Below, one piece after another: positions 21,934 to 31,432 of a stretch of DNA of 64,000 nt. The stretch's first letter is position 1. Every line of letters begins with the position of its first letter. Below the pieces are notes generated by a model. It had not been told where the DNA came from. It ran no database searches and saw nothing but the letters and a program-made list of their open reading frames with translations. This DNA is from Chloroflexota bacterium (GTDB taxonomy: Bacteria > Chloroflexota > Dehalococcoidia > UBA2979): assembly GCA_003670575.1 (NCBI GenBank), contig QWRD01000005.1, positions 1 to 64,000 of the forward strand. Reading direction: 5' to 3'. The translations under genes were made by a program, and so were the position numbers.

Positions 21934-22455
21934 ATGGTAGAAGCACTCTCACTGCTGGCAGCGCTCGCGATCGGCTTTGGCGCGGCGGTTCAAACCTCGA
22001 TGCTCGGCGCGATGGGTCGCGCCCGCGGTCCAGCCGAGGCAGCCTGGCTGTCCGTGCTCACGACTGCGTGCGGTCTCGCGGTGATCCTCGGCGCGCGCGC
22101 CTTGCGCGGGGACCCGCCGATGTTGCCCGCGCCGCTGGATCGCGCGTGGGTGTACATCGCCGCCGCGCTGGCGACCGCAGCGGGGATCGCGGTTGGGCTT
22201 CGTGGGCTCAACCCATCGTTCGCGGTGAGCGGACTGTTCGGCCTCGCGTTCATCGTGGGCGCAGCAACACTGGCACCGCGCATCGGCATCGCGCTGTTCA
22301 TCAGCGCCGCGATCGCGGGGCAACTCATCGGCGCGATGACAATGGATCAGATCGGCGCGTTCGGTGCTGCGGTGCACACCGTCACGCCGATGCGGCTCGT
22401 CGGCGGGGCGCTACTGCTACTGGGCGTCGTGCTGGTGCGAGGCCTCGGCCGCTAG
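21934..22455 (+). CDS. DMT superfamily small transporter, DUF606/YdcZ type
   Basis: A 173-residue, five- to six-helix membrane protein. The second half matches the DUF606 pattern: RIGIALFISAAIAGQLIGAM, DQIGAFG and MRLVGGALLLLGVVLVR. The first half is a related repeat (ALAIGFGAAVQTSMLG). Substrate unknown. It is divergent from the deacetylase and has no ribosome site; the start rests on the promoter position. Confidence 0.8.
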   Translation: MVEALSLLAALAIGFGAAVQTSMLGAMGRARGPAEAAWLSVLTTACGLAVILGARALRGDPPMLPAPLDRAWVYIAAALATAAGIAVGLRGLNPSFAVSGLFGLAFIVGAATLAPRIGIALFISAAIAGQLIGAMTMDQIGAFGAAVHTVTPMRLVGGALLLLGVVLVRGLGR

Positions 22456-22464
22456 GCAGTTGTC

Positions 22465-22503
22465 CTCGCGACCGGGACCCGCCGCCCGACACCCGGTCGC
22501 GAG
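22465..22503. terminator. Bidirectional terminator between DMT gene and secF
   Basis: Perfect 12-bp stem CTCGCGACCGGG / CCCGGTCGCGAG with a 15-base loop, located between the two convergent stop codons. Confidence 0.75.
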
Positions 22504-22506
22504 TCG

Positions 22507-23847
22507 TCAGCCCGCAGTCGCCTCACGCTTGCGCCGACCGGGGACCCAAGCGAAGAAGCGATCCAGCTCGCCCTCCTCCCACGCCACCAGCAGCTGTGCA
22601 GCCACCGCCACGCTGGAATACGTGCCGGAGATGATGCCGACCAGCAGCACGAGCAGGAACTCGCGGATCGACGATCCGCCGAGGAGCAGCATCGCGAGGA
22701 TCGTCAGCAGCACCGTGATCGAGGTGTTCAACGAACGCCCGAGCGTCTGCACGAGCGACGCGTTCACGTTCTCAGCCAACGATGCAGCCGGCGCGAGCCG
22801 CACGTTCTCACGGATGCGGTCGAACACCACGATGGTGTCGTGCACGGAGAAGCCGATCACAGTGAGCAGACCGGTGATGAACATGAGGTTCACCTCCAGC
22901 CCAAAGACCTTGCCGAAGAGCGAGAAGGCGCCGAGCACGATGATTACGTCGTGCAGCGTGGCGACGATGGCGCAGGTCGCGTAGCGCAACGGCCGCGGCA
23001 CGGACGAGAACACCACCGCGATGTACGCCATGATGAACAGCGAGGCGACAACCACCGCCACCGAGGCGTTTCGTACCGCCGCCGCCGAGACGACCGGCGA
23101 TACCGTGGTGAACTCCAGTACCTCGAACGCACCGAAGCGCTTCTCCAGCGCGGTCTCCAACTCACCACGCTCGCCGGTTTGCGTCGGTCGAGGCGTCGCA
23201 ACCGCCGTGGCAGTCGCAGCAGGCGTAGCGCTCTGGGTCGGCGTCGTGACGTTCGCCGTCGGCGCCGTGTAGTCGCGAATATCTGCAGCGACAATGTAGC
23301 CGGTGACGTTACCCGTGGCGCCGGCCGCCTGCACGCGATACACGGTGCCGCCCGGGCAATCCGTGCGCTGATCGATCACGCGAGCCTTCGTGCCCGCGGG
23401 GATGGTGCCGGCCTCGATGCCGAGGCGGCAGGGATCGCCGCCCACCACTGCGCGCAGCGCAACACTTCCGGTCTGTCCGGCCTTCCCGATGACCAGCGAG
23501 GCGGATGACCCCGCCTCGGCGGTGGCGGTTGCAGTCGCGGTCGCGCGGGCCTCGGTGAAGGAGCCCGGCGGGACGTTCAGGTTGCGCGTGCGGATCAGGA
23601 ACTCGAACGCGCCGGTGGACTGGATGCGCGCCTCCTCATGCCCGAGGCTAGCGAACTCTGCCCGCAGGTCGTCCTGACGCACCACGCTGCCGCCGGTGAA
23701 CCGGAGGTGCATCGTGGTGCCCGATGTGAATTCGATGCCCGGGCGCAGCGCCGGCGGGATCAGCAGCACCACGATCGCGATGATCGCGGTACCACCGCTG
23801 ACCAGGAACAGCCACTTACGAATCGAAATGAGGTTCAGCGTCTTCAC
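22507..23847 (-). CDS. secF: Protein translocase subunit SecF with inserted SH3-like domain
   Basis: With SecD it pulls exported proteins across the membrane using the proton gradient. The usual parts are present: TM1 (residues 11-32), GIEFTSGTTMHLRF, and the five-helix C-terminal block with FITGLLTVIGFSVHDTIVVFDRIREN. At 446 residues it is about 130 longer than normal. The extra part, residues ~97-226 (DNA 23170-23559), lies in the large external loop. It holds a Thr/Ala linker, an ~70-residue SH3-like stretch (GTIPAGTKARVIDQ...YRVQAAG) with Cys 140 and 164, and a second Thr/Pro linker. The ATG overlaps the secD stop (ATGA). Confidence 0.92.
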   Translation of the reverse strand: MKTLNLISIRKWLFLVSGGTAIIAIVVLLIPPALRPGIEFTSGTTMHLRFTGGSVVRQDDLRAEFASLGHEEARIQSTGAFEFLIRTRNLNVPPGSFTEARATATATATAEAGSSASLVIGKAGQTGSVALRAVVGGDPCRLGIEAGTIPAGTKARVIDQRTDCPGGTVYRVQAAGATGNVTGYIVAADIRDYTAPTANVTTPTQSATPAATATAVATPRPTQTGERGELETALEKRFGAFEVLEFTTVSPVVSAAAVRNASVAVVVASLFIMAYIAVVFSSVPRPLRYATCAIVATLHDVIIVLGAFSLFGKVFGLEVNLMFITGLLTVIGFSVHDTIVVFDRIRENVRLAPAASLAENVNASLVQTLGRSLNTSITVLLTILAMLLLGGSSIREFLLVLLVGIISGTYSSVAVAAQLLVAWEEGELDRFFAWVPGRRKREATAG

Positions 23848-25295
23848 TGTTCAACTCCTGCCGGACGCACGTCGGCAGGCGGACGCATGTCAGCGCCCAT
23901 CCAGTCCGCTCGCCGTGACCACCCGGTCCCGACCAGCGCCCGCATGAGCGATCGAGTCACGACGATCGCCGAGAACATGGAGACCAGCACGCCCAGCGCC
24001 AGCGTGAGCGCAAAGCCCTGCACCAGTGGCGCCTGGAAGGAGCCCAGCCACGGAATCTTCAACCCACCACCCAGGAAGTACAGGATGAAGGTGGTGATCA
24101 GCGTGCTGACGTTGGAGTCGCGAATGGATGGCCACGCGCGTCGGAAGCTCGCCTCAAGCGCGGTGGGGTAGGAACGCCCATCGCGCATCTCTTCTTTCAG
24201 GCGCTCAAACACCAACACGTTCGCGTCCACCGCCATGCCGATCGAGAGCACGAAGGCACCGATGCCGGCGAGCGTCATCGTCACCGGGATCAACTTGAAC
24301 ACGGCCAACGAGAGCACGGTGTAGACGATCAGCGCGACGCACGCGAGCACGCCCGGCAGCCGGTAGTACAGCACCATGAACAGCATCACGATCAGCAGCC
24401 CGATCTCACCGGCGAGCACGGACCGCTCGATGACATCACCGCCGAGGGTGGCGTCGACGTTTTGCTCCTGGAGCACGGTGAGCTGAACTGGCAGCGCGCC
24501 GGCGTTCAGCTGCACCACTAGGTCACGTGCGCCCACTCGGTTGCCCTGCGTGGCCAGCGGGACACCGGTGATCGTGCCGCTATCCTCGATGGTGCCCTGC
24601 ACCGTTGGGTTCGCGAGCAACTGGTTGTCGAGGAAGATGCCGAGCGGCTGGCCGCGCAAGCGCTCGGTGACCTGGCGGGAGAGCTCCGGGCCGTCGCCCT
24701 GCCACTCGAAGTACACCACCGGGTTGCCGACAGAGTCGGCCGCGAGGTACGAGTTCGCCTTCAGGAATCGAGAGGTGAGCGGGGTCGGCTTCCCATCGAG
24801 GCGACCGGTTGCCTGCACCCAGTTTCCATCGGTGCCACAGGGGATCTGCGCGTCCGGGTTCGGACCGGGAGCGCGCTCGCAGAACTGGAGCAGCGCAGTG
24901 CGGCCGAGCAATGCTCGCGCCTGCTCCGGAGTGAACCCGGGCAACTGCACGGAGATCTGCGTGGCGCCCTGCCTCGTGATCTCGGCTTCTGCGACGCCCG
25001 AGGAGTCGACGCGCTTTCGCAGCACGGCGACGGAGCCTTCCATCGAGTCGGCGATGTCGCCCTCGACGCCCTCTGGGAGCGCCGCGCCCAGCAGCAGGCG
25101 CGTACCGCCCTGGAGGTCGAGCCCCAGGCGGATCTCGGCGCGCTCGAAGCTGCCGATCTTGACGCCGTGCCCCGTCGGCCAAGGAATGTACGCGGGCAGG
25201 AAGCGCCCTGGCGTCTTCGGCCAGATCACGACCAGCGCGGCCGCGGCGAGCAACAGAATCAGGAGTACCGGGACAAGCCGGCGGATGGTCGGCAT
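23844..25295 (-). CDS. secD: Protein translocase subunit SecD
   Basis: Partner of SecF. 483 residues with TM1 near the N-terminus and GLDLQGGTRLLLG (family D1 motif). A P1-type external domain contains TRQGATQISVQLPGF. The C-terminal helices include GMAVDANVLVFERLKEE, which carries the conserved Asp for proton coupling. No unusual insertion. Its ATG overlaps the yajC TAA by one base. Confidence 0.96.
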   Translation of the reverse strand: MPTIRRLVPVLLILLLAAAALVVIWPKTPGRFLPAYIPWPTGHGVKIGSFERAEIRLGLDLQGGTRLLLGAALPEGVEGDIADSMEGSVAVLRKRVDSSGVAEAEITRQGATQISVQLPGFTPEQARALLGRTALLQFCERAPGPNPDAQIPCGTDGNWVQATGRLDGKPTPLTSRFLKANSYLAADSVGNPVVYFEWQGDGPELSRQVTERLRGQPLGIFLDNQLLANPTVQGTIEDSGTITGVPLATQGNRVGARDLVVQLNAGALPVQLTVLQEQNVDATLGGDVIERSVLAGEIGLLIVMLFMVLYYRLPGVLACVALIVYTVLSLAVFKLIPVTMTLAGIGAFVLSIGMAVDANVLVFERLKEEMRDGRSYPTALEASFRRAWPSIRDSNVSTLITTFILYFLGGGLKIPWLGSFQAPLVQGFALTLALGVLVSMFSAIVVTRSLMRALVGTGWSRRADWMGADMRPPADVRPAGVEQ

Positions 25296-25603
25296 TAGCG
25301 TTGGCCCGTCTTCCCCTCGCCCCCAATGGGGGCCTCGTATGGCATGGTCACGCGCGCAATCGCCTCGGCGGTGGCACGAAGCAGGACGCCCGGCGCAGCT
25401 TCAAGCGTGAGCTCCAGCGGGCCGCGCTCCTGCGTCCTGATGTCACGAACGATCGCATAGAACCCGCCAGTGGTCAGCACCTCGTCGCCAATTCCCAATC
25501 GGGAGATATCACGACGCCGCAGCTTTTGCTGCTGAATCACCGGTCGGAGCAGGATGAAGTAGAACGCACCCAGTACCGCCAGGAGCAGAAAGAAGTCCTG
25601 CAT
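25295..25603 (-). CDS. yajC: Preprotein translocase subunit YajC
   Basis: Small accessory of SecDF, 102 residues. One N-terminal membrane helix ends in the typical FYFILLRPVIQQQKLRR, then GDEVLTTGGFYAIVRDI. It precedes secD and secF in one operon, as is common. Confidence 0.93.
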   Translation of the reverse strand: MQDFFLLLAVLGAFYFILLRPVIQQQKLRRRDISRLGIGDEVLTTGGFYAIVRDIRTQERGPLELTLEAAPGVLLRATAEAIARVTMPYEAPIGGEGKTGQR

Positions 25604-25605
25604 CC

Positions 25606-26199
25606 CTAGTCGCCTGTGTCCGCGTCAGGGCCAGCGTGAGCGTGAGTCGGTAGGCCCGACGAAGCTCCACCGACGGGCGCAGCGGCCTCCGAGGGTGCCA
25701 CCGCATGCGCGCTGGACCAGTCGGTGCCATCAAGTTTCATCAGGTCGGCCATGCTATCCAGTCGATCGACGTACAGGAAGCCGTTGATGTGGTCGACCTC
25801 ATGCTCCAGCGCCTGCGCCAGCAGGTTGGACTCTGCGCGCACGCGAATCTCCTTGCCTCGCAGGTCCAGAGCGCGCACCACCACCTTCTCGGAGCGGGTG
25901 ATCGCGCCTCGATAGCCGGGAACGGAGAGGCAGCCTTCGCCATCCAGCCGTCGAGTCCCGGTGCGGCGCATGATCACCGGGTTGATGAGCGCGAACGGCT
26001 CCTCGTCCGGCATGCCGAGCACGACGACACGTAGCGGCACGCCAATCTGGGGCGCGGCGAGCCCGACCCCTTGCGCGGCGTACATCGACTCGATCATGTC
26101 CTGCACCAGCCGCCGAATCGCATCATCAACCTGACGCACTTTCTTAGCCGGCTGCCGCAGCACCGGATCGCCGAGGTACCGGATCGGACGGACTGCCAC
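25606..26199 (-). CDS. def: Peptide deformylase
   Basis: Removes the formyl group from new proteins. All three motifs are present: GVGLAAPQIG, EGCLSVPG and the metal-binding HEVDH (QALEHEVDHINGFLY). 197 residues, with an extra ~30-residue Ala/Pro/His-rich tail. The start is GTG at 26199 with GGGAG ten bases upstream. It lies 2 bases before yajC. Confidence 0.95.
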   Translation of the reverse strand: MAVRPIRYLGDPVLRQPAKKVRQVDDAIRRLVQDMIESMYAAQGVGLAAPQIGVPLRVVVLGMPDEEPFALINPVIMRRTGTRRLDGEGCLSVPGYRGAITRSEKVVVRALDLRGKEIRVRAESNLLAQALEHEVDHINGFLYVDRLDSMADLMKLDGTDWSSAHAVAPSEAAAPVGGASSGLPTHAHAGPDADTGD

Positions 26200-26302
26200 G
26201 AAGCATCACTCCCTGATGGAGGCAACCGTATAGGCGCTATCGATGATTGTAGAGGGCTTTGCGGCAGGCGTCCCGCCGCCCGTCTGCGGACAATCTACAC
26301 CG

Positions 26303-28993
26303 TCACGCCACGGTCACCGGATCAACGTCGATGCTCCAGCCCGGCGGCAGGTCGATTTCGCGCACCAGCGCCGCCGGGTCCGATCCGCGCACGAGTAGCG
26401 ACCAGCGATGGCGGCCACGCACGCGGGCGATCTGCGGCGGCGTGGGGCCCAGCACCTCCACGTCCGGGAGGCCGGAGGCCAGACGCCGCAGCTCCCGCTG
26501 CACGCGTACCGCCTCCTCCAGCGCGTAGTCGTTGCTGGGGTGCGCGAACAGCAGTCGCACCAGCCGCACGAACGGCGGGTAGCCGTGCTCGCGGCGCCAC
26601 GGCAGCTCGTCCTCGAAGAACCCATCGACGTCCAACGCGGCCGCCGAGGCGATCGCGCGATCCTCGGGTTGGAGCGTCTGGATGATCACGCGGCCCGGTC
26701 GCTCTGCGCGCCCGGCGCGGCCGGAGACCTGCGCCAGCACCTGGAAGGTCTGCTCCCGCGCGCGGAAGCCGCCGCTCCACAGCGAGTAGTCGGCCAGCAC
26801 CACGCCCACCAGCGTCACCAGCGGAAGGTCGAGGCCCTTCGCGACCATCTGCGTGCCGACCAGCACGTCCGCCTCGTGCCGCTGGATGCGGCCGAGGATC
26901 GCCTCGTACTGGCCAGCGACTCGCGCCGTGTCCCGGTCGAGGCGGACGACGCGCGCGGCGGGAAAGAGCGACTGCACCTCGCGCTCCACGCGTTGCGTCC
27001 CGGCGCGCGTCTCGCGCAGCGGGCGGTCGCACTGCGGGCAGCGTGGCGGCGCGGGCCTCGAGCGGTTGCACTGGTGGCACACCAGTCGCGGCGGCGCGCC
27101 GGCCGCATCGTCCGGGAGGCTGTGCACGGTCAGTGCCACATCGCACGAGGGGCACAGCAGCGAGTGCCCCTGCGCGCAGAGCAGGTACCCCGCGAGTCCT
27201 CGACGGTTGAGGAAGAGGATCGCCTGCTCGTCGCGGTCGAGCGTCTCGTCGAGCGCGCGCATCAGCGGCTCCGAGAACAGCCGACGCTCCCCGCGCACAT
27301 CGACGAGTTCCACCTCCGGCATGTCAGAGGATGGCCACAACTTTGAGGTGCCGTCCGGCTGGCGCACCGGCCGGAACCGTCGAGGCAGGTCGATGCGCAG
27401 CAGTTCGCCCTCGGCGGCCTGGGACCAGCGCTCGGCGTCCGGGGTGGCGGTGCCGAAGATCAGCGCCGCGCCGGTCAGCGTCGCGAGTTGTTCCGCGACC
27501 ATGCGCGCGTCATAGCGCGGGGCCGGATCCTGCTGCTTGTAGGTCCACTCGTGCGCCTCGTCGATCACGATCAGGCCGAGGTCGGGCTGCGGCGCGAACA
27601 CCGCCGAACGTGAGCCGACGACGACGTCGTAGTCACCTCGCGCGGTGGCATGCCACTCATCGAACGCCTCGCCGGCGGTGAGCCCGGAGTGCAGCACGCC
27701 CACCCTGCCGGGGAACCGCTCGGCGAACCGACGCACGGTCTGCGGCGTCAGCGCGATCTCCGGCACCAGCACCAGCCCGCGCTTCCCCTGCTCCACGGCA
27801 TGGCGCAGCGCGTCGAGGTACACCTCGGTCTTGCCGCTGCCGGTCACGCCCATCAGCAGGATCGCCGATCCGTCCGCGCGGTCGATCGCCGCGCGAACCG
27901 CCGCGCCAGCCTCGCGCTGTTCCCTCATGAGTTCGACCGGCGGCCGATGCGTGACGGTCAGGGCGCGCAGCGGGTCGCGACGATCGAGCACCTCGTCGAC
28001 GCGTACCAGTCCCTGCGTGACGAGCCGGTCGAGCCCCTCGCGGGCCCCGTCGCCGAACTCGCGTGCGAGGCCGGCCACCGGCAGCGTCTGCTCGGGCGCG
28101 TCCGCGAGCCGCTCCAAGAGCATCGCGGCGGACGCCTCCACGCGCGTCCGACTCAGCAACAGCACCTGTTGGCGAGCCGCCTCCTCGCTGACGGCGAGGC
28201 CAACCTCGTCACCCGCGCGCTCCAACCAGCCCTCGGCGACCAGCGTGTCCACCGCCGGGACGCCCCGCGCGATGCGCGCCACCGCGTCGAACGCCATCGG
28301 CTGCTTCGCCTCGATCAGTGCCAGCAGCGCGCGCGCCCGCCGCGAGGCGCGCCGCCCCTCGATGCGCGACGCAACCTCGCGGGCGCGATCGGGCGTCACA
28401 CCCTCGGCCAGCCGCATCATCTGCGCGATGCGCGCGCGGCCTCGCGGACGAGCGAGCGAGTAGCGCCGCTCCGCCAGCCCACGCCGGAGCAGCGCGGAGA
28501 GCGCGGCGTCGAACGCGCGCGCACCGATCTCGGCGCGCAGATCGTCGGGCGACTGTGGGGTCTCGGAGAGCAGCTCGTACAATTGTTGCTGGCGCTCGGA
28601 CAGCGCCTCCGGCAGCGGTGCGGCGCCACGCACGAGGGCGGTCTGTGGCGTCTCGCCCGCCCCCGGCGGGAGCAGCAACGAGGCGGCCTCCCACGGCGGC
28701 GCGATGTACGTCTCGGCGACCCAGAGCGCCAACGCCAGCCGCTGCGCGCCCAGGCGCGGCGCGCCATCGACCGCCGGTTCCAGCTCGCGGGTGTCGCCGG
28801 AGTAGCCGGGGAGGTCCGTCGGCCCCTCGATGATCACGCCCTGCAGCGTGCGTTGGCCCCACGGCACATGCACCACCTCGCCCGGCTCGACCTCGCGGCC
28901 GGGCGGGACACGGTAGGTGAACGTCATGAAGTTCGGCCGCCCGGAGTTGACGGCGACCTTCACGAACTTCGGGCGGGGCTGGGGGGTGGTCAC
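26303..28993 (-). CDS. priA: Primosomal protein N' (helicase)
   Basis: Restarts stalled replication forks. 896 residues. It has the 3'-DNA-binding domain, Walker A GVTGSGKTEVYL, VIDEAHEW, and the zinc region. The first zinc pair is unusual: LLCAQGHSLLCPSC has Gly where the second Cys normally is and is one residue shorter, with a His nearby that could replace it. The other Cys pairs (CHQC, CPQC) are intact. GTG at 28993 is chosen because the rplS terminator lies just upstream and TATCAT sits 7 bases before it. Confidence 0.93.
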   Translation of the reverse strand: MTTPQPRPKFVKVAVNSGRPNFMTFTYRVPPGREVEPGEVVHVPWGQRTLQGVIIEGPTDLPGYSGDTRELEPAVDGAPRLGAQRLALALWVAETYIAPPWEAASLLLPPGAGETPQTALVRGAAPLPEALSERQQQLYELLSETPQSPDDLRAEIGARAFDAALSALLRRGLAERRYSLARPRGRARIAQMMRLAEGVTPDRAREVASRIEGRRASRRARALLALIEAKQPMAFDAVARIARGVPAVDTLVAEGWLERAGDEVGLAVSEEAARQQVLLLSRTRVEASAAMLLERLADAPEQTLPVAGLAREFGDGAREGLDRLVTQGLVRVDEVLDRRDPLRALTVTHRPPVELMREQREAGAAVRAAIDRADGSAILLMGVTGSGKTEVYLDALRHAVEQGKRGLVLVPEIALTPQTVRRFAERFPGRVGVLHSGLTAGEAFDEWHATARGDYDVVVGSRSAVFAPQPDLGLIVIDEAHEWTYKQQDPAPRYDARMVAEQLATLTGAALIFGTATPDAERWSQAAEGELLRIDLPRRFRPVRQPDGTSKLWPSSDMPEVELVDVRGERRLFSEPLMRALDETLDRDEQAILFLNRRGLAGYLLCAQGHSLLCPSCDVALTVHSLPDDAAGAPPRLVCHQCNRSRPAPPRCPQCDRPLRETRAGTQRVEREVQSLFPAARVVRLDRDTARVAGQYEAILGRIQRHEADVLVGTQMVAKGLDLPLVTLVGVVLADYSLWSGGFRAREQTFQVLAQVSGRAGRAERPGRVIIQTLQPEDRAIASAAALDVDGFFEDELPWRREHGYPPFVRLVRLLFAHPSNDYALEEAVRVQRELRRLASGLPDVEVLGPTPPQIARVRGRHRWSLLVRGSDPAALVREIDLPPGWSIDVDPVTVA

Positions 28994-29000
28994 AACTTCG

Positions 29001-29006
29001 ATGATA
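29001..29006 (-). promoter_or_regulatory. -10 element of priA, probable leaderless start
   Basis: TATCAT on the minus strand, 7 bases before the GTG. No clear -35 and no ribosome site. Confidence 0.4.
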
Positions 29007-29066
29007 GGTCGTCGCGCGACACAGCACCGCGTCAGCGCGTATCGCGACGAATCGAACGGGTAACAC

Positions 29067-29093
29067 GACGGCCCGCTCGATGAGCGGGCCGTC
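29067..29093 (-). terminator. Terminator after rplS
   Basis: Perfect 11-bp stem GACGGCCCGCT / AGCGGGCCGTC, 5-base loop. It separates the rplS transcript from priA. Confidence 0.8.
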
Positions 29094-29150
29094 TGCATGT
29101 AGCGGTGAATCTGCACTCGTCGCGGAACGCGCCGAACGAGCGGCCAGACG

Positions 29151-29504
29151 CTAGGTCGTGACGCGCCGTGCTTCCTTGACTCGAGCGGCGCGGCCCGTGA
29201 GCCCGCGCAGGTAGTACAGGCGGGAACGACGCACTCGGCCCCGCCGAGTTACCTCGACCCGGTCAACGCGCGAGCCGTTGAACGGGAAGGTGCGCTCCAC
29301 GCCAACGGCGTTGGACGCGATGCGGCGGACGGTGAAGTTCCCTGCCACGCCATTGCGCAGCCGGATCACCACACCCTCGAACGCCTGGATGCGCTCGCGC
29401 TCACCCTCGACGACCTTGACGTGCACACGCACGGTGTCGCCGGGTGCGAACTCCGGGATGGTCTCGTTGCGGGGCGCAGCCAGAGTGCGCAGGTCAATGC
29501 TCAT
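29151..29504 (-). CDS. rplS: 50S ribosomal protein L19
   Basis: Ribosomal protein at the 30S-50S interface, 117 residues. Typical core: [65 protein letters not shown] in order. GAGG is upstream. trmD precedes it, as in many bacteria. Confidence 0.96.
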   Translation of the reverse strand: MSIDLRTLAAPRNETIPEFAPGDTVRVHVKVVEGERERIQAFEGVVIRLRNGVAGNFTVRRIASNAVGVERTFPFNGSRVDRVEVTRRGRVRRSRLYYLRGLTGRAARVKEARRVTT

Positions 29505-29588
29505 CTTGGGCCTCGTACGTCATGCACCACGTCATCGTGGGTGTCTGTGAGCCTGCAGCGCAGGCGGCACGGCGAACCGCGCGGACGG

Positions 29589-30377
29589 CTAGTCTACCGA
29601 ATCACCGGGGGTAGCGTCGAGTGGTGCCCTGTCGAGAGGGGGAGCCTCGGGCGGCGTCGCCTCCAGCCACGCCAATTCCTTCGCCGTCACGTCAGCGGAA
29701 GGGAGCAGATCCGGCCGCCGCGCACGCGTGCGAAGCAGCCGCTGGCGTCGACGCCACTTGTCCACCTCGGCGTGGTTACCCGAGAGCAGCACGGCGGGCA
29801 CACCCCAGTCACGGAACTCAGCGGGACGCGTGTACTGCGGGTACTCCAGCAGCCCACCCTCGAACGACTCCTCGGTCAGCGACTCTTCGCCGCCGAGCAC
29901 TCCCGGAATCACGCGGGACACCGCGTCGATAAGCAACATCGCGGGCAGCTCACCCCCGGAGATCACCACGTCCCCGATGCTCACCTCGATGTCCACGAGG
30001 TGGGCGCGCACCCGCTCGTCCACGCCCTCGTACCGCCCGCAGACGATGAGCAGGCGCGGCTCCGCGGCCAGTTCGGCGACCAGCGCGCGATCCAGTCGAC
30101 GGCCCTGCGGGGTCATCAGCACCACCTTCGCGGGTGCCTCGGCGAGCGGCTGGATCGCCTCGACGGCAGCGAACAGCGGCTCCGGCTTCATCACCATCCC
30201 CGCCCCGCCGCCGAACGGGTAGTCGTCTACCGTGCGGTGCTTATCGATCGCCCATGACCGCAGGTCGTGCAGCGCCACCTCGATCAGGCCGGCCTCACGC
30301 GCACGCCGCAAGATCGACTCGTCCATCGGCCCCGCAAACATCCCCGGAAACAGCGTCAGCACATCGAAGCGGATCAC
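29589..30377 (-). CDS. trmD: tRNA (guanine-N1)-methyltransferase
   Basis: Methylates G37 of tRNAs. The knotted SAM site is recognisable: [43 protein letters not shown]. The C-terminal [21 protein letters not shown] is the tRNA-binding part. 262 residues with a Pro-rich tail. The ATG overlaps the upstream gene stop. Confidence 0.96.
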   Translation of the reverse strand: MIRFDVLTLFPGMFAGPMDESILRRAREAGLIEVALHDLRSWAIDKHRTVDDYPFGGGAGMVMKPEPLFAAVEAIQPLAEAPAKVVLMTPQGRRLDRALVAELAAEPRLLIVCGRYEGVDERVRAHLVDIEVSIGDVVISGGELPAMLLIDAVSRVIPGVLGGEESLTEESFEGGLLEYPQYTRPAEFRDWGVPAVLLSGNHAEVDKWRRRQRLLRTRARRPDLLPSADVTAKELAWLEATPPEAPPLDRAPLDATPGDSVD

Positions 30378-30901
30378 GAGTCGCGCCCCGCCAGGTGCTC
30401 GGTGTCACCGCGGAGTAGTCGCAGCGAGTGCGGGAGCACCGGCAGCACCGTCGTGAGGTTCTCGCGCGCCCCGCGCTCGCTGCCGGGGAGGTTCACGATC
30501 AGCGTGCGGCCTCGTACGCCCGCCAGACCGCGCGATATCATCGCCATCCGCGTCGTCGCCAGACCAGCAGCTCGCATCGCCTCGGCCATCCCATCGACGC
30601 GGTAGTCCAGCACGGAGGCGGTCGCCTCCGGTGTGCGGTCACGCGGCCCCAGGCCGGTGCCGCCGGTGGTGATCAGCAAGGCGCAGTCCAGCGTGTCCGC
30701 GCCACGGATCAGCCACGCCGCCACCTGATCCGGCTCATCCGGCACCAGCGCCGTCTCCACCACCTCGAAACCCGCCTCGCGCAGCAGCGCCACGACGGCC
30801 GGCCCGGAGCTGTCCGCTCGCTCCCCGCGCGACCCGGAATCCGAGACTGTCAGCACGGCGGCGCGGGGCCCAGGAGGCGATGCAGGTGGGTTCAAGGTCA
30901 C
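30374..30901 (-). CDS. MogA/MoaB-type molybdopterin biosynthesis protein
   Basis: Adenylylates molybdopterin during molybdenum cofactor synthesis. 175 residues with [32 protein letters not shown] and the NLPGS loop. MogA and MoaB are hard to separate by sequence; no other moa/moe gene is in the window. Coupled to trmD, an unusual partner. Confidence 0.85.
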   Translation of the reverse strand: MTLNPPASPPGPRAAVLTVSDSGSRGERADSSGPAVVALLREAGFEVVETALVPDEPDQVAAWLIRGADTLDCALLITTGGTGLGPRDRTPEATASVLDYRVDGMAEAMRAAGLATTRMAMISRGLAGVRGRTLIVNLPGSERGARENLTTVLPVLPHSLRLLRGDTEHLAGRDS

Positions 30902-30950
30902 GGCAGGCTCCTCCCGGTGTGGCGGCGCGATCGTGGGCTCGTGGCGATGC

Positions 30951-31220
30951 CTACCCGGCTGCGGCTATCGGATCAGAACCGATCTCGTTCTCCACGGGCA
31001 GCGTCCACGTCGAATACAGCTTCTGGTGGGGGCTGCCCGCGCCGCCCATCTCCTGCACGGTCTCTTCCCAGGCGCCGATCGCCTCCAGCGCGTTGGCGCG
31101 AAGCTCGTCCAATGTCTCGCCTTGCGCGACACATCCCGGAAGGTCGAGGACGTCGCACCAGAAGCCACCCTCTTCGGCCTGATACACGGCCACCGTATAG
31201 ACGCGCGGGATGGTGGTCAT
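30951..31220 (-). CDS. hicB: HicB-family antitoxin
   Basis: 89-residue HicB-like protein: YTVAVYQAEEGGFWCDVLDLPGC and GETLDELRANALEAIGAW form the RNase H-like fold of the family. A C-terminal DNA-binding domain is not obvious. The ATG overlaps the stop of hicA (ATGA), so the order is toxin then antitoxin, as usual for hicAB. Confidence 0.8.
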   Translation of the reverse strand: MTTIPRVYTVAVYQAEEGGFWCDVLDLPGCVAQGETLDELRANALEAIGAWEETVQEMGGAGSPHQKLYSTWTLPVENEIGSDPIAAAG

Positions 31221-31432
31221 AGCGCCTCCCTGAACTGATCCTCGGTGAACCCGGCTCGACGAATCTGCGACCGCAGCAGTCCGGTCTTGAGAATACCGCT
31301 GGGCAGGACGATTAATTGCCCGTTCGGCATGCGAATCATCCTGTAGTTCTTCTTCGTCTTCCGATCCTCCCCGCCCAGACGAAGGAAGGCGTTCGCGGCC
31401 GCGTCCTGGGTGATGTCTCGGAGGTCGGGCAG
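31217..31432 (-). CDS. hicA: HicA-like toxin, CTG start, catalytic His absent
   Basis: 71-residue double-stranded-RNA-binding-fold protein. LPDLRDITQDAAANAFLRLG matches the HicA N-terminus and TGLLRSQIRRAGFTEDQF matches its C-terminus. The only start that gives a full domain is CTG at 31432, preceded by GAGGGG at good spacing; an in-frame TGA lies just upstream and the first ATG is at codon 32. The usual GSH motif is replaced by KKN (TKKNYRM), so the His needed for mRNA cleavage is missing. It may be an inactive or re-purposed member. Confidence 0.65.
   Translation of the reverse strand: MPDLRDITQDAAANAFLRLGGEDRKTKKNYRMIRMPNGQLIVLPSGILKTGLLRSQIRRAGFTEDQFREAL

Noticed and set aside
27650-29083. 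Long plus-strand frame opposite priA
   Set aside because: Shadow of a clear PriA; composition is Arg/Ala-rich with no family features.
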